Made by a program: the position numbers and the translations under genes
Notes under the pieces: generated by a model
Seen by the model: only the letters and a program-made list of their open reading frames with translations
What the model was told of the DNA's origin: nothing
Databases searched by the model: none
Assembly (NCBI GenBank): GCA_023251515.1
Contig: JAHEYQ010000028.1
Location: 1 to 57,961, forward strand
DNA from: Bacteroidales bacterium
Lineage (GTDB): Bacteria > Bacteroidota > Bacteroidia > Bacteroidales > JACABE01
Direction: 5' to 3'
DNA length: 57,961 bases
Shown here: positions 8,251-16,795 of the stretch, piece after piece
How the letters are laid out: each line of letters begins with the position of its first letter
Position numbering within the stretch: the stretch's first letter is position 1

Positions 8251-9063
8251 ATGCAAAACAAAAAGCGAAATCTGTATCTTTTGGTTTTTATCCTATTAAT
8301 GGGGCTGATAGGTTGTTGTTGCTTGTTTTACTGTAAAGATAAGCCAATAGCCAAACAGACAGATATGGTAATAAAACCACAGCAAAAAACTGATAGCATT
8401 GCAGAAGAAAAAGCTATTGCAAAAGAAGAAGAAATATCGTCGGAAGAAATAAAACCCAAGTTAAAAGATACTACGGTGGTATTGTTTTTCGATGATTTAT
8501 CTTATACTTTCAATTACAAAATCACAGATAATTACTTTTGTAATAATTTCAAAGGTTATTACGACAGCTGCTACAGAACCATAAAAATTTACAATAAACA
8601 AGATTCGCTGCTTCAGAAAATTATACCCGATATGCAGATTACACCCTGGTATTTTATGGATTCAGGTTATCCGTTAAGTTTGTCAAGATCGTATATTACC
8701 GGAAAGAATAAAGATGTAAAAGATGCAGACAACTATTGTGGTGAGATGGTAGTAGCCGATCTGAATTTTGATGGACTGGAAGATTTTGCAACTCCAATAG
8801 GCTGTGGTGCCGACAATGGTCCGCATTATGCTTTTTACATCCAAAGCAAACAAAACAAATTTAAGTTTAACCGCTACCTTACAGAAAATGTAATCTGGTT
8901 TCCCGACAAAATAAACGATAGCCTCAAAACATTTACAAATGCAGTTCCCTGCACTGTAATCGGCATAAATTATACTACCTATAAATACCTACCCAAAACC
9001 AACAAATGGAAACGAACAAAAGATTATCTGATTGATGTAAGAACAGGCAAATTAATGAAATAA
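8251..9063 (+). CDS. Hypothetical lipoprotein or membrane-anchored protein
   Basis: A 270-residue protein with a hydrophobic N-terminal segment (8-27) ending in LIGCCC, which fits a lipobox (LIGC) or a signal anchor. A Lys/Glu-rich linker (about 30-70) precedes a globular domain. Near residue 175 the stretch DLNFDGLEDFATPIGCGADNG resembles the Asp-rich calcium-binding loops of FG-GAP or XAC2610-like proteins. It lies 43 bp after hsdS on the same strand but has no obvious restriction role. The function is unknown. A surface or periplasmic location is inferred from the N-terminus only. Confidence 0.75.
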   Translation: MQNKKRNLYLLVFILLMGLIGCCCLFYCKDKPIAKQTDMVIKPQQKTDSIAEEKAIAKEEEISSEEIKPKLKDTTVVLFFDDLSYTFNYKITDNYFCNNFKGYYDSCYRTIKIYNKQDSLLQKIIPDMQITPWYFMDSGYPLSLSRSYITGKNKDVKDADNYCGEMVVADLNFDGLEDFATPIGCGADNGPHYAFYIQSKQNKFKFNRYLTENVIWFPDKINDSLKTFTNAVPCTVIGINYTTYKYLPKTNKWKRTKDYLIDVRTGKLMK

Positions 9064-9123
9064 ACCCAACAATAATACTCGTATTGCTACGTTTTAGTAT
9101 AATATTAATTTAAAAATAAACTT

Positions 9124-9663
9124 ATGAAAATCAAAACCATTATTGCAATTATGGCTGTAATCACATTTATCAGTTGCAGCAAAAACCCAACACAGGATTA
9201 TTTATATCTGAATTCGGAACAACTTAAACCATTAGGACTTGAACTAAATGACAGCGGGTTGTTTTACAAAAACATGAACCCAAAATGGAAAGAAGATAAA
9301 GAAAGATTTTGTTTAATGGCTTTTCGTTGTGTTAAAGATAACTATCTAACCACTACACATTATACAGAAGCAGATTTTATTGATTCAAATAAAAAAGACT
9401 CTGCTCTATTAGAAAAATATTATACAAAAAACGATTTTTATCCTTTACTGATAAGCAATACCAAAGGAGATTTCAGCCTTGACAACTATACTGTTTTGAA
9501 TAAAGAAATAAGATTATTGCCAATAGCAATTTGTATGAGTCAAGCAAAAAATACAAGCAGAGAAGACACTGTAATTGTGTGGTTTAAACCAACAGCTTCG
9601 ATTAAAGAAGCACTCCCTGAAAATATTAATATGGAAGATTACTTAAAAATTCCAAAAAAATAA
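9124..9663 (+). CDS. Hypothetical lipoprotein
   Basis: A 179-residue protein beginning with a short signal sequence and lipobox FISC (Cys18), so it is predicted to be lipidated. No domain is recognised. It follows the previous lipoprotein-like gene by 60 bp on the same strand and may be in the same transcription unit. A hairpin lies just downstream at 9686-9723. Confidence 0.7.
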   Translation: MKIKTIIAIMAVITFISCSKNPTQDYLYLNSEQLKPLGLELNDSGLFYKNMNPKWKEDKERFCLMAFRCVKDNYLTTTHYTEADFIDSNKKDSALLEKYYTKNDFYPLLISNTKGDFSLDNYTVLNKEIRLLPIAICMSQAKNTSREDTVIVWFKPTASIKEALPENINMEDYLKIPKK

Positions 9664-9685
9664 CACATAATAGATTCACAAAATT

Positions 9686-9723
9686 CAGACCACTGACAGA
9701 GGGATAACTCTGTCAAAGGTCTG
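9686..9723. repeat. Strong 38-bp interrupted palindrome
   Basis: CAGACC and GGTCTG outer arms and TGACAGAG/CTCTGTCA inner arms form a long near-perfect stem around GGATAA. No T-run follows. It is 23 bp after the lipoprotein stop, so it could protect or end that mRNA, but it more resembles a REP-type element. Confidence 0.65.
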
Positions 9724-9860
9724 TAACCGGTTTGATTCTTATCTTTTGAAATTGATGCCCTTTTGGCTATCAACTTCTCAAATCGTTAATCGTTAATCAT
9801 TAATCTCAAATTACATTTTATAACGAACTCACCCAGCCTCTTCCTGATGGAAAATCAGAG

Positions 9861-10044
9861 TTATTATGTTATTTGGTTATTCAATTATTCAGTTATTCAA
9901 TTACTCCATTATTCTATTATTCTATTACTCAGTTATTCTGTTACTCAGTTATTCAATTACTCAGTTATTCTGTTATTCTGTTATTCTGTTATTCTATTAC
10001 TCAGTTATTCAATTACTCATTTATCCTATTACTCATTTACTCAA
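9861..10044. repeat. 8-bp minisatellite, 23 degenerate units
   Basis: The 184-bp stretch is 23 consecutive octamers of the form TTAyTCnn (TTATTCAG, TTATTCTG, TTACTCAG, TTATTCAA and so on). Long reading frames through it are an artefact of the period. Just upstream (about 9782-9804) is a short 7-bp TTAATCG-type repeat. The 9664-10129 gap between genes otherwise holds only the 9686-9723 palindrome and a weaker GATGCC/GGCTATC hairpin near 9750-9773. Confidence 0.9.
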
Positions 10045-10129
10045 TTCCTTAATAACTATTAACTTAATAAATGAGTAAATAAATAACTTTTATGTATTTG
10101 GTTTGTTAGTTGGGAAAAAATACGAACAA

Positions 10130-10750
10130 ATGAATATTTTAGAAAATTTAAACTGGCGATATGCCACCAAAAGAATGACAGGCGAAGGTATTGACAAAGA
10201 AAAAACAGCAACAATACTCGAAGCCATCCGCATGGCACCCACATCATTGGGTTTGCAACCTTTCAAAGTATTGGTAATTGAAAACAAAGAAATTCGCGAG
10301 AAAATGAAACCAGTGTGTTTTGATCAGCCACAAATAACCGAATCAGCATATGTTTTGGTTTTTGCTGTTTACAAAGATAATTACACACAACTTGCTGATG
10401 ATTATATAAATCTGGTAGCCAAAACCCGTAATCAAAGTATAGAGAGTCTGGAAGATTATAAAAACCGGATAATGTATTATATAACAGGCAAAGACAATAC
10501 TGCATGGGCAGCCCGTCAGGCATATATAGCATTTGGATTTGGATTAGCAACTGCAGCAATGTTGCATGTTGACACTACACCAATGGAAGGATTTAATCCT
10601 GAAGAACTCGACAAAGTGCTCGATCTGGAAAACAAAGGATTGAAATCGGTTGTAATAATGGCAGTAGGTAAACGCGATGCTAACAATGATTATTTGGTAA
10701 ATTTGCCTAAAGTACGTAAAGCAGAAGAAGATTTTTTTATACATCTTTAG
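10130..10750 (+). CDS. Nitroreductase-family NAD(P)H oxidoreductase
   Basis: A 206-residue FMN-dependent nitroreductase-fold protein. The N-terminal NLNWRYATKRMTG and the segment IRMAPTSLGLQPFKVLVIEN are diagnostic for the family and contribute to the FMN site. AARQAYIAFGFGLATAAML forms the helix near the flavin, and the end ...ADEN-like region is replaced by VGKRDANNDYLVNLPKVRK. I chose the ATG at 10130 because homologues begin at this MNILENLNW and the upstream TTG at 10103 adds nine unrelated residues. It probably reduces nitro or quinone compounds with NAD(P)H; the substrate is unknown. Confidence 0.9.
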   Translation: MNILENLNWRYATKRMTGEGIDKEKTATILEAIRMAPTSLGLQPFKVLVIENKEIREKMKPVCFDQPQITESAYVLVFAVYKDNYTQLADDYINLVAKTRNQSIESLEDYKNRIMYYITGKDNTAWAARQAYIAFGFGLATAAMLHVDTTPMEGFNPEELDKVLDLENKGLKSVVIMAVGKRDANNDYLVNLPKVRKAEEDFFIHL

Positions 10751-11071
10751 TTAATATATAAAACCTGATAGATGTTCAGAAAAAAAACAATAAGCGATAC
10801 AAATAATTAATATTAAGCATATAATATATCAAATCCAAACAATTCTAAGATATCTGTTAGGATTCTTATATTATTTTCACATTAGGAATTATTCACTTCA
10901 ATTTATCAATTTTATGAGCTATGTATTGCTATCAAAACAACATCCTGTGTGAAAATATTTTTCTTATTGTTCATTTCATCATAAATAATTATAAAACAAA
11001 CTTTTAATTGCAGAAATAACAAAATTAAAATATCAATATGAATTTTTATGAAATAAGATAAAACATAAAAT
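10751..11071. other. Intergenic region before ffh
   Basis: Gene-free and AT-rich. It contains a degenerate intergenic repeat at 10921-10985 that has a relative at 25217-25290. No terminator for the nitroreductase gene is visible. Confidence 0.6.
10921..10985. repeat. Dispersed intergenic repeat, copy 1
   Basis: The segment with AACATCCT, GTGTG, AATATTTT and TCATTTCAT in order aligns with 25217-25290 after small gaps. Both copies lie 90-140 bp before a rightward gene. No coding potential. Confidence 0.45.
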
Positions 11072-11100
11072 TTTGTTTTTTCTTTTTTTTATTAATTTTG
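11072..11100 (+). promoter_or_regulatory. ffh promoter
   Basis: TTTG (11072-11075) and TAATTTTG (11093-11100) are separated by 17 bp, a good Bacteroidota housekeeping promoter. The 27-nt leader it implies supports the ATG at 11127. Confidence 0.8.
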
Positions 11101-11126
11101 CAAATCTTAAAAAAATACAGAAAAAC

Positions 11127-12461
11127 ATGTTTGAAAGTATAAGTGAAAAATTCGACAGAGCGTTTAAACTATTAAAAGGACAGGGACGTATTTCGGAAAT
11201 AAACGTTGCAGAAACGCTTAAAGAAGTTCGTAAAGCATTGCTTGATGCCGATGTTAGCTTTAAAATAGCCAAACAATTTACCGAAACTGTAAAAGAAAAA
11301 GCATTGGGGCAAAATGTATTAACATCCATTTCGCCCGGTCAGTTGATGGTAAAAATAGTTCATGACGAATTGGCAGCTTTGATGGGTGGCGAAAAGTCGG
11401 ATATCAATCTGAAAGGAAGTCCAGCCATTATATTAATGTCAGGTTTACAGGGTTCGGGTAAAACAACCTTTACAGCCAAATTAGCCAGTTATATCAAAAC
11501 CAAAAAAAGTCGTTCTGTATTAATGGTTGCCTGTGATGTTTACCGTCCGGCTGCTATCGACCAGTTAAAAGTATTGGGCGAACAAATTGGTGTTGAAGTA
11601 TTTTCGGATATTGAAAACAAAAATCCGGTTCAGATTGCAAAGAAGGCAGTAGCTTATGCCCGCGAAAAAGGAATTCAGATAGTAATTATCGATACTGCCG
11701 GTCGTTTGGCTATTGATGAACAAATGATGAATGAGATTGCAGCTATTAAAAGCGAAATCAATCCTCAGGAAACATTATTTGTAGTAGATGCTATGACCGG
11801 GCAAGATGCCGTAAATACAGCAAAAGCATTCAACGACAGATTGGATTTTGATGGTGTTATTCTTACCAAACTCGATGGTGATACCCGAGGTGGAGCAGCA
11901 TTAACCATCCGTTCGGTAGTAGAAAAGCCAATCAAATTTGTAGGTATTGGCGAAAAGATGGACGCTTTGGATATTTTTTATCCGGAACGTATGGCCGATC
12001 GTATTTTAGGGATGGGTGATATTGTTTCGTTGGTAGAAAGAGCTCAGGAGCAGTTTGATGAAGAAGCAGCCAAAAAACTTCAGAAAAAAATACAACAGGA
12101 TACTTTCAATTTCGACGATTTTCTGGCACAAATTAAGCAGATTAAGAAAATGGGAAATATGAAAGATCTGGTAAGTATGATACCCGGTGTGGGAAAAATG
12201 CTGAAAGATGTGGAAATAGAAGACGATGCATTTAAAGGTATTGAAGCTATAATTTCATCAATGACACCCAAAGAAAGAGCCAATCCATCCATATTAAACG
12301 GAAGCAGGAGAAAACGTATAGCTATGGGAAGCGGAACCGATATTCAGGAAGTAAACAGATTGATAAAACAATTTGATGAAACCCGCAAAATGATGAAAAT
12401 GATGAGCAACGATAAAGGCAAAAACATGATGCGTGCTATGAGTAACATGAAAAAACGCTAA
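11127..12461 (+). CDS. ffh: Signal recognition particle protein Ffh (SRP54)
   Basis: GTPase of the signal recognition particle, which binds signal sequences and 4.5S RNA and delivers ribosomes to FtsY at the inner membrane. With the chosen start it has 444 residues: N domain (1-85), G domain with G1 GLQGSGKT (106-113), DVYRPAAIDQL (138-147), DTAGRL (189-194) and TKLDGD (247-252). The Met-rich M domain (about 325-444) has the RNA-binding GSRRKRIAMGSG segment. The ATG at 11127 begins at MFESISEKF as in homologues. An upstream in-frame start at 11073 falls inside the promoter and is rejected. folD follows after 37 bp. Confidence 0.97.
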   Translation: MFESISEKFDRAFKLLKGQGRISEINVAETLKEVRKALLDADVSFKIAKQFTETVKEKALGQNVLTSISPGQLMVKIVHDELAALMGGEKSDINLKGSPAIILMSGLQGSGKTTFTAKLASYIKTKKSRSVLMVACDVYRPAAIDQLKVLGEQIGVEVFSDIENKNPVQIAKKAVAYAREKGIQIVIIDTAGRLAIDEQMMNEIAAIKSEINPQETLFVVDAMTGQDAVNTAKAFNDRLDFDGVILTKLDGDTRGGAALTIRSVVEKPIKFVGIGEKMDALDIFYPERMADRILGMGDIVSLVERAQEQFDEEAAKKLQKKIQQDTFNFDDFLAQIKQIKKMGNMKDLVSMIPGVGKMLKDVEIEDDAFKGIEAIISSMTPKERANPSILNGSRRKRIAMGSGTDIQEVNRLIKQFDETRKMMKMMSNDKGKNMMRAMSNMKKR

Positions 12462-12498
12462 TAGAAACAAATAATCAAAGAATTTTAAAACAGAGAAA

Positions 12499-13380
12499 AT
12501 GAATATAATCGACGGCAAACTAATTGCAGAGCAAATTAAAACAGAAATTGCAACCGAAGTCAGAAAAATGATTGATAATGACATCAATCCACCACATCTG
12601 GCAGCCATATTGGTAGGCGAAGACGGAGCAAGTCAGACTTATGTTGCCAGCAAAGAAAAATCATGTAAAGAAGTTGGTTTTACTTCATCCATTTATCGTT
12701 ACCCTGCAAGTACAAGCGAAGCAGATTTGCTGAAAGCAGTTGATTTTTTGAATGAAGACGAAGAAGTTGACGGATTTATCGTACAATTGCCATTGCCAAA
12801 ACATATTTCTGTTGATAAAATAATAGAAAGAATAAATCCCAAAAAAGATGTGGATGGATTTCATCCGATAAATGCCGGCCGCATGCTGGCAGGACTTCCC
12901 TCCTATTTGCCTGCAACTCCATTCGGAATAATGCAGTTGATAGAAAGATGCAATATAGAAACTGAAGGAAAAAACTGTGTTGTACTCGGACGTAGTAATA
13001 TTGTAGGTACACCTATCAGTATTCTTATGTCGAGAAACTCGAAACATGCCAATGCTACAGTAACAATTTGCCATAGCAAAACACAAAATTTAAAAGAAAT
13101 AACTCAAAAAGCAGATATACTAATAGCTGCCATTGGTAAACCAAATTTTGTAACATCAGATATGGTAAAAGAAGGAGCTGTAATTATAGATGTAGGAATA
13201 CACAGAACACCTTCGGCCGACACCAAATCAGGTTTTAAACTATGCGGTGATGTTGACTTTTTGAATGTTTCAAAAAAAGCGAGCTACATTACACCAGTAC
13301 CAGGTGGTGTAGGCTTAATGACCATTGTTGCTTTGTTGCAAAACACATTAAAAGCAGCTAAAAAAGAAATATATCAATAA
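12499..13380 (+). CDS. folD: Methylenetetrahydrofolate dehydrogenase/cyclohydrolase FolD
   Basis: Bifunctional cytosolic enzyme converting 5,10-methylene-THF to 10-formyl-THF through 5,10-methenyl-THF, for purine and formyl-Met synthesis. The 293 residues show the catalytic YVASKEKSCKEVGF helix (with the catalytic Lys near 54), QLPLPKHI, KDVDGFHPINAGRM, TPFGIMQLIE, the nucleotide-binding GRSNIVGTPIS and the final PGGVGLMT. Length and motifs are normal. It lies 37 bp after ffh without a visible terminator or promoter between, so it is likely co-transcribed. Confidence 0.97.
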   Translation: MNIIDGKLIAEQIKTEIATEVRKMIDNDINPPHLAAILVGEDGASQTYVASKEKSCKEVGFTSSIYRYPASTSEADLLKAVDFLNEDEEVDGFIVQLPLPKHISVDKIIERINPKKDVDGFHPINAGRMLAGLPSYLPATPFGIMQLIERCNIETEGKNCVVLGRSNIVGTPISILMSRNSKHANATVTICHSKTQNLKEITQKADILIAAIGKPNFVTSDMVKEGAVIIDVGIHRTPSADTKSGFKLCGDVDFLNVSKKASYITPVPGGVGLMTIVALLQNTLKAAKKEIYQ

Positions 13381-13462
13381 AAAAAAGATAAATATTTTTT
13401 ATTGAATATTTCATTATTGAAAAAAAATTAATATTATTGCAAAAAAAAAGGACAAAAAAGAA

Positions 13463-13837
13463 ATGAACAAAAAAAGGGTGATTATCAGCTATCACAATCT
13501 TCCACCAGAAATTTTGGAAGCATTTAAAGAAAAATATCTTTATGGTTATTCTGAGTTTATAACAAAAGTAACCAAACCAAATAATGATATAATCTATTGT
13601 GTTCCGCTTGAAACGGATGATGCAATCTACATGGTAAAGATTGATGTAAAAGTCGATTCGAAAATGAGTGATGAGGATTTCGATAAATTACTATTCACTA
13701 ATCTTTCAGGAACCGGTGTTAAAGTGCCATCTGCTGACGATCTGGATGAAGCAAGAAATGACGAAGAAGAAGCTGATACAAACAAAATTGAAAGTCAGAG
13801 CATTGCAGAACATGATGATGATGATGATGATGAATAA
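13463..13837 (+). CDS. Conserved hypothetical protein with acidic tail
   Basis: A 124-residue soluble protein with no recognised function. The first 75 residues (YHNLPPEILEAF...VPLETDDAIYMVKIDV) match a small protein type that I recall as conserved in Bacteroidota. The last third is strongly acidic and ends in a run of seven Asp plus Glu. Such tails occur in nucleic-acid mimics and in chaperone- or RNA-associated proteins, but that is only a hint. A strong terminator follows at 13855-13886. Confidence 0.8.
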   Translation: MNKKRVIISYHNLPPEILEAFKEKYLYGYSEFITKVTKPNNDIIYCVPLETDDAIYMVKIDVKVDSKMSDEDFDKLLFTNLSGTGVKVPSADDLDEARNDEEEADTNKIESQSIAEHDDDDDDE

Positions 13838-13854
13838 TTTCTATAAAAAAAATT

Positions 13855-13886
13855 AAAAACGGCATCTTTACAGATGCCTTTTTTAT
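13855..13886 (+). terminator. Rho-independent terminator
   Basis: GGCATC (13861-13866) pairs with GATGCC (13873-13878) and is followed by a T-rich run; the A-run before it could make it work in reverse as well. Confidence 0.9.
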
Positions 13887-13950
13887 TTCATTATATCAAT
13901 TTATAAATACTTAAACCACTGAAAATATAACAGAAAGCAACTTAAACAAA

Positions 13951-14484
13951 ATGAATACCATCGAAATATCGAAATTTAAAACAGCATACGGAGAATTATT
14001 ATTAGGCTCCTATGAAAACAAATTGTGTATTTGCGACTGGTATTACCGCAAAATGCGAAATCAAATAGATAGCAGGATAAAATCTGCACTTGATGCTGAA
14101 TATTTAGAAAAAGAATCAGAAGTTATTACAGAAACAAAAAAACAATTAAACGAATACTTTTTAGCATTAAGAAAAGAGTTTAATATTCCACTATTGCTTT
14201 TGGGAACACCATTTCAGATAAAAGTATGGGAAGCTTTGCAAAAAGTAAGTTATGGAAAAACCTCATCATATTTAAAGCTATCTGAACAACTGGGAAATAC
14301 AAAAGCAGTGAGAGCTGTTGCAACTGCAAACGGAGCCAATGCCATTTCAATTATTATACCCTGTCATCGCATAATAGGAAGCACTGGAAGTTTGGTTGGC
14401 TATGCCGGTGGTTTGAGTGTGAAAGAAAGATTGCTGGAGCTGGAACAACAAAGAAACAACAATCAACTTAAACTTACTTTATAA
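13951..14484 (+). CDS. ogt: Methylated-DNA--protein-cysteine S-methyltransferase
   Basis: Suicide repair enzyme that moves the alkyl group from O6-alkylguanine to its own cysteine. Of 177 residues, the C-terminal half is diagnostic: GTPFQIKVWEALQKVSYGKTSSY (about 85-107), RAVATANGANAIS and the active-site PCHR with Cys138, then GGLSVKERLLELE. The N-terminal domain is short and lacks an Ada-type zinc or DNA-activation domain, so it is a stand-alone Ogt/MGMT type. It stands alone between a terminator and a convergent gene. Confidence 0.93.
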   Translation: MNTIEISKFKTAYGELLLGSYENKLCICDWYYRKMRNQIDSRIKSALDAEYLEKESEVITETKKQLNEYFLALRKEFNIPLLLLGTPFQIKVWEALQKVSYGKTSSYLKLSEQLGNTKAVRAVATANGANAISIIIPCHRIIGSTGSLVGYAGGLSVKERLLELEQQRNNNQLKLTL

Positions 14485-14492
14485 TTTCGCTA

Positions 14493-15890
14493 TCAGATTT
14501 TTATAATCTTTTCATTATATAATACATCGCTGTTACTCATTATTCTCAAATAATAAACGCCGTGCTTAAGATCAAATAAATTCAGAAAGATTTTACCACC
14601 TTCAAAACCTGTAACATCCTGCATTTTAATAATGCGACCAAACATATCAGCAATTTCAATTTTAAAGTTTTTCCAGTTTATATGTTCAATATCCAAAGTA
14701 AGAGTTTCTGTAAAAGGCAACGGATAAACTTTTATCTGATTTTTTGTAGAAACATTTTCCTGTAACTTTGTATTTACCTTGTTTTTAATCACTTCCAATT
14801 CAGTATAAAAACGATTGCCCGGACATTCAGTGCTTTTCACATCTCTATGCCCACAAATGGTAGAAATGGTTTTACCAGTTGAGGCATGATATAAAGTAAT
14901 AAGCGGATTTATTTTGCTATCATTGCATTTCCAAGCCAGAAGCTGCATAAGTGATCCTAAAGCGGTATCGGAGGGTAAAACAGACGTATAAGTTCCCATT
15001 ACAGAAACGCCCATAGTACCCGAATTAAAACCACAATGAGCACCTATAACATTATTCCCTCCTGCTCTACCTTCGTAAATCTTTCCAAAGGCATCAATTA
15101 AAAAATTATAGCCAATATCGCCCCACGAATTGGTATAGGTGTGCTGCGTCCAGATACTTCTGACTGTAGCAGCATAATCCTGTGTAGTAGAATTGCTTCC
15201 GGCAGTATGATGAATAACCAGATGCGTAACATTGGTATATTGAGGCGACCATAGTGGAGCATTTTGTCCGTCAGCACAAGCCCATTCTGTTCTGCTGATA
15301 TATTTTGGCATATCCGATTTTGAAAATCCTGATGATTTGAATTCATTTAAATCTGTAAGTCCTGGGTTAATAATCGAAATGCGGATATTTTCATAAAAAG
15401 ATTTATCAGTCTGATTGCCAAAATTGAGAATAAACTTAATAAATTTTACTCTATTGTATATAAAATAAAGATTTCCGTAAATAGCTGTATCTGTTGAAAG
15501 TTCAGCATCAATCAATTCAGGTATCTGATAAGTAATACCATCAAAAGAAACAGAAATATAGAATTCAGTATTTAGTTTTTCAATATTTACACCTTTAATT
15601 ACATAGGCAAAACTCAATTCGGCTGAATTTGTTTGCAGATTTATTTCTAAAGGTTTGGAAACTATATATCCTTTTCGGTTGGTTTGATTTAAATTATCAC
15701 TAACTCTATTGATATTTTGGGTTTCAGCAAACAGATTATCGTCTTCAGTATAATAAGTATAGCATTTGTTTTCAATATTTCCATGACGATAAACATTGAG
15801 TTCCTGAGCTACTAAAGCAGAAAAATCTGTTAGTATTAAGAAACAGAAAAAAATCAAAATTTTAAATCTTACAAATTGAATATGAATCAT
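14493..15890 (-). CDS. Secreted N-acetylmuramoyl-L-alanine amidase with T9SS sorting tail
   Basis: Peptidoglycan amidase that cleaves the lactoyl-peptide bond. The 465 residues comprise a signal peptide (1-29, ending ALVAQ), a beta-rich N-terminal region (30-185) and a PGRP/Amidase_2 domain (about 200-365). That domain holds zinc ligands in IHHTAG (His227), GHRD (His348) and Cys356, and the catalytic-type Tyr261 in GYNFLI. A type A T9SS C-terminal domain (about 387-465) begins with IKVYPLPF and ends in LYNEKIIKI. All catalytic residues are present. It is likely exported to the surface or medium by T9SS and used on foreign or own cell walls. It is convergent with ogt. Confidence 0.92.
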   Translation of the reverse strand: MIHIQFVRFKILIFFCFLILTDFSALVAQELNVYRHGNIENKCYTYYTEDDNLFAETQNINRVSDNLNQTNRKGYIVSKPLEINLQTNSAELSFAYVIKGVNIEKLNTEFYISVSFDGITYQIPELIDAELSTDTAIYGNLYFIYNRVKFIKFILNFGNQTDKSFYENIRISIINPGLTDLNEFKSSGFSKSDMPKYISRTEWACADGQNAPLWSPQYTNVTHLVIHHTAGSNSTTQDYAATVRSIWTQHTYTNSWGDIGYNFLIDAFGKIYEGRAGGNNVIGAHCGFNSGTMGVSVMGTYTSVLPSDTALGSLMQLLAWKCNDSKINPLITLYHASTGKTISTICGHRDVKSTECPGNRFYTELEVIKNKVNTKLQENVSTKNQIKVYPLPFTETLTLDIEHINWKNFKIEIADMFGRIIKMQDVTGFEGGKIFLNLFDLKHGVYYLRIMSNSDVLYNEKIIKI

Positions 15891-15936
15891 AAAGCAGTAT
15901 TAAACATCATTTAGTTGTAATCAAATAGCCAATATA

Positions 15937-15944
15937 CAAAGATA
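15937..15944 (-). promoter_or_regulatory. Candidate -7 box for the amidase gene
   Basis: Reads TATCTTTG on the minus strand, fitting TAnnTTTG, 47 bp before the amidase start. No clear -33 element. Confidence 0.5.
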
Positions 15945-15984
15945 CGAAATTGGACACAACTAATATTATAAACAATTAGAATAC

Positions 15985-16030
15985 AAAAAAAGACCTGAAG
16001 CAAAAGCCAAAGGTCTTCAGTTTTTTTATT
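15985..16030 (-). terminator. Terminator after the DUF4293 gene
   Basis: On the minus strand a CTGAAG/CTTCAG stem (or the overlapping AAGACC/GGTCTT stem) is followed by seven T residues. It separates the DUF4293 gene from the downstream amidase gene. Confidence 0.8.
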
Positions 16031-16041
16031 AATAAAGACAA

Positions 16042-16515
16042 TTATCGAATACGATCGGAAGATTTCACCAATTTTTCATCTTTACGAATAGCCTTGCTGG
16101 CTAAAATGATAAGCACTAACGAAATTAATGGAAGAATTGCTCCGAACTGATATTTTGCCTGAGTATTCAATTTGGTTTGCATAGTATCAGCAAAATAAAA
16201 CATAACGATGATTAATATCACATTTACTAAAAAAGCAAACATACTTATTTTATATTGCAACGGACGATTGGTGTACAAAACAATTGATACACAAATTAAG
16301 GCAATTAATAAACCGATATTAATAATTAAAGGCAAAGTATTGATATCAGTATAAACGGTTTGCGACAATTCTTGATTTTGATAAGAAGCTATCACATTCA
16401 AAGGAATATTACCAACATTGTTTAAAGCATAAACAGCAACAGGCAATCTGGTAAAGAGCAAAGATACAGCTATTAAAGCAAGAACTAAATATACGGTTTG
16501 AATACGTTGTAACAT
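16042..16515 (-). CDS. DUF4293 family membrane protein
   Basis: A 157-residue integral membrane protein with four hydrophobic segments (about 7-27, 60-83, 90-110 and 122-145) and the N-terminus MLQRIQTVYL typical of the Bacteroidota-specific DUF4293 family. The function is unknown. It is very often next to rho in this phylum, and here rho is its divergent neighbour, which supports the assignment. Confidence 0.85.
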   Translation of the reverse strand: MLQRIQTVYLVLALIAVSLLFTRLPVAVYALNNVGNIPLNVIASYQNQELSQTVYTDINTLPLIINIGLLIALICVSIVLYTNRPLQYKISMFAFLVNVILIIVMFYFADTMQTKLNTQAKYQFGAILPLISLVLIILASKAIRKDEKLVKSSDRIR

Positions 16516-16531
16516 TTTTTTATTTTTTCTG

Positions 16532-16539
16532 CAAAGATA
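16532..16539 (-). promoter_or_regulatory. Candidate -7 box for the DUF4293 gene
   Basis: TATCTTTG on the minus strand, 17 bp before the start codon; implies a very short leader. Confidence 0.5.
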
Positions 16540-16599
16540 AAAATTGTTTATAAATTATACTTTAAAATTGCACAAACAAATATTTTTTTAAAAAAGATT

Positions 16600-16628
16600 T
16601 TTGGTAATTAAAAAAAAGTGTAATTTTG
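16600..16628 (+). promoter_or_regulatory. rho promoter
   Basis: TTTG (16600-16603) and TAATTTTG (16621-16628) are separated by 17 bp, the same layout as at ffh. Transcription would begin near 16635. Confidence 0.8.
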
Positions 16629-16634
16629 CAAACA

Positions 16635-16795
16635 AAGATGCAGTTCTTATTTAAAGAGGACTGATTCATTCTCAAAAAAATTCGCTAAAGCCATTCATGG
16701 CAAATAAGTTAAACTTTTTTTATTCAAACAAATTTTATATTTAAACAGAGTATTTACTTACCTTTATAAAAAATTAAAAATCAAGCTATATTCAT
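16635..16795 (+). promoter_or_regulatory. Structured rho 5' leader
   Basis: About 160 nt of leader with two visible hairpins: CAGTTC/GGACTG (one G-U pair) near 16641-16663 and GCCAT/ATGGC near 16690-16701. Rho leaders in other bacteria mediate autoregulation by Rho-dependent attenuation. That role is inferred here from leader length and structure only. Confidence 0.4.

Noticed and set aside
9847..10078. Two overlapping 70-residue frames rich in Tyr, Ser, Leu and Ile
   Set aside because: They are translations of the 8-bp minisatellite in different phases and have no non-repeat part.
11073..11126. Upstream start for ffh
   Set aside because: The extra 18 residues are absent from homologues and their codons overlap the promoter boxes.
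16635..16795. Known riboswitch in the rho leader
   Set aside because: The two hairpins are short and do not match any riboswitch class I can recognise; only a generic structured leader is claimed.
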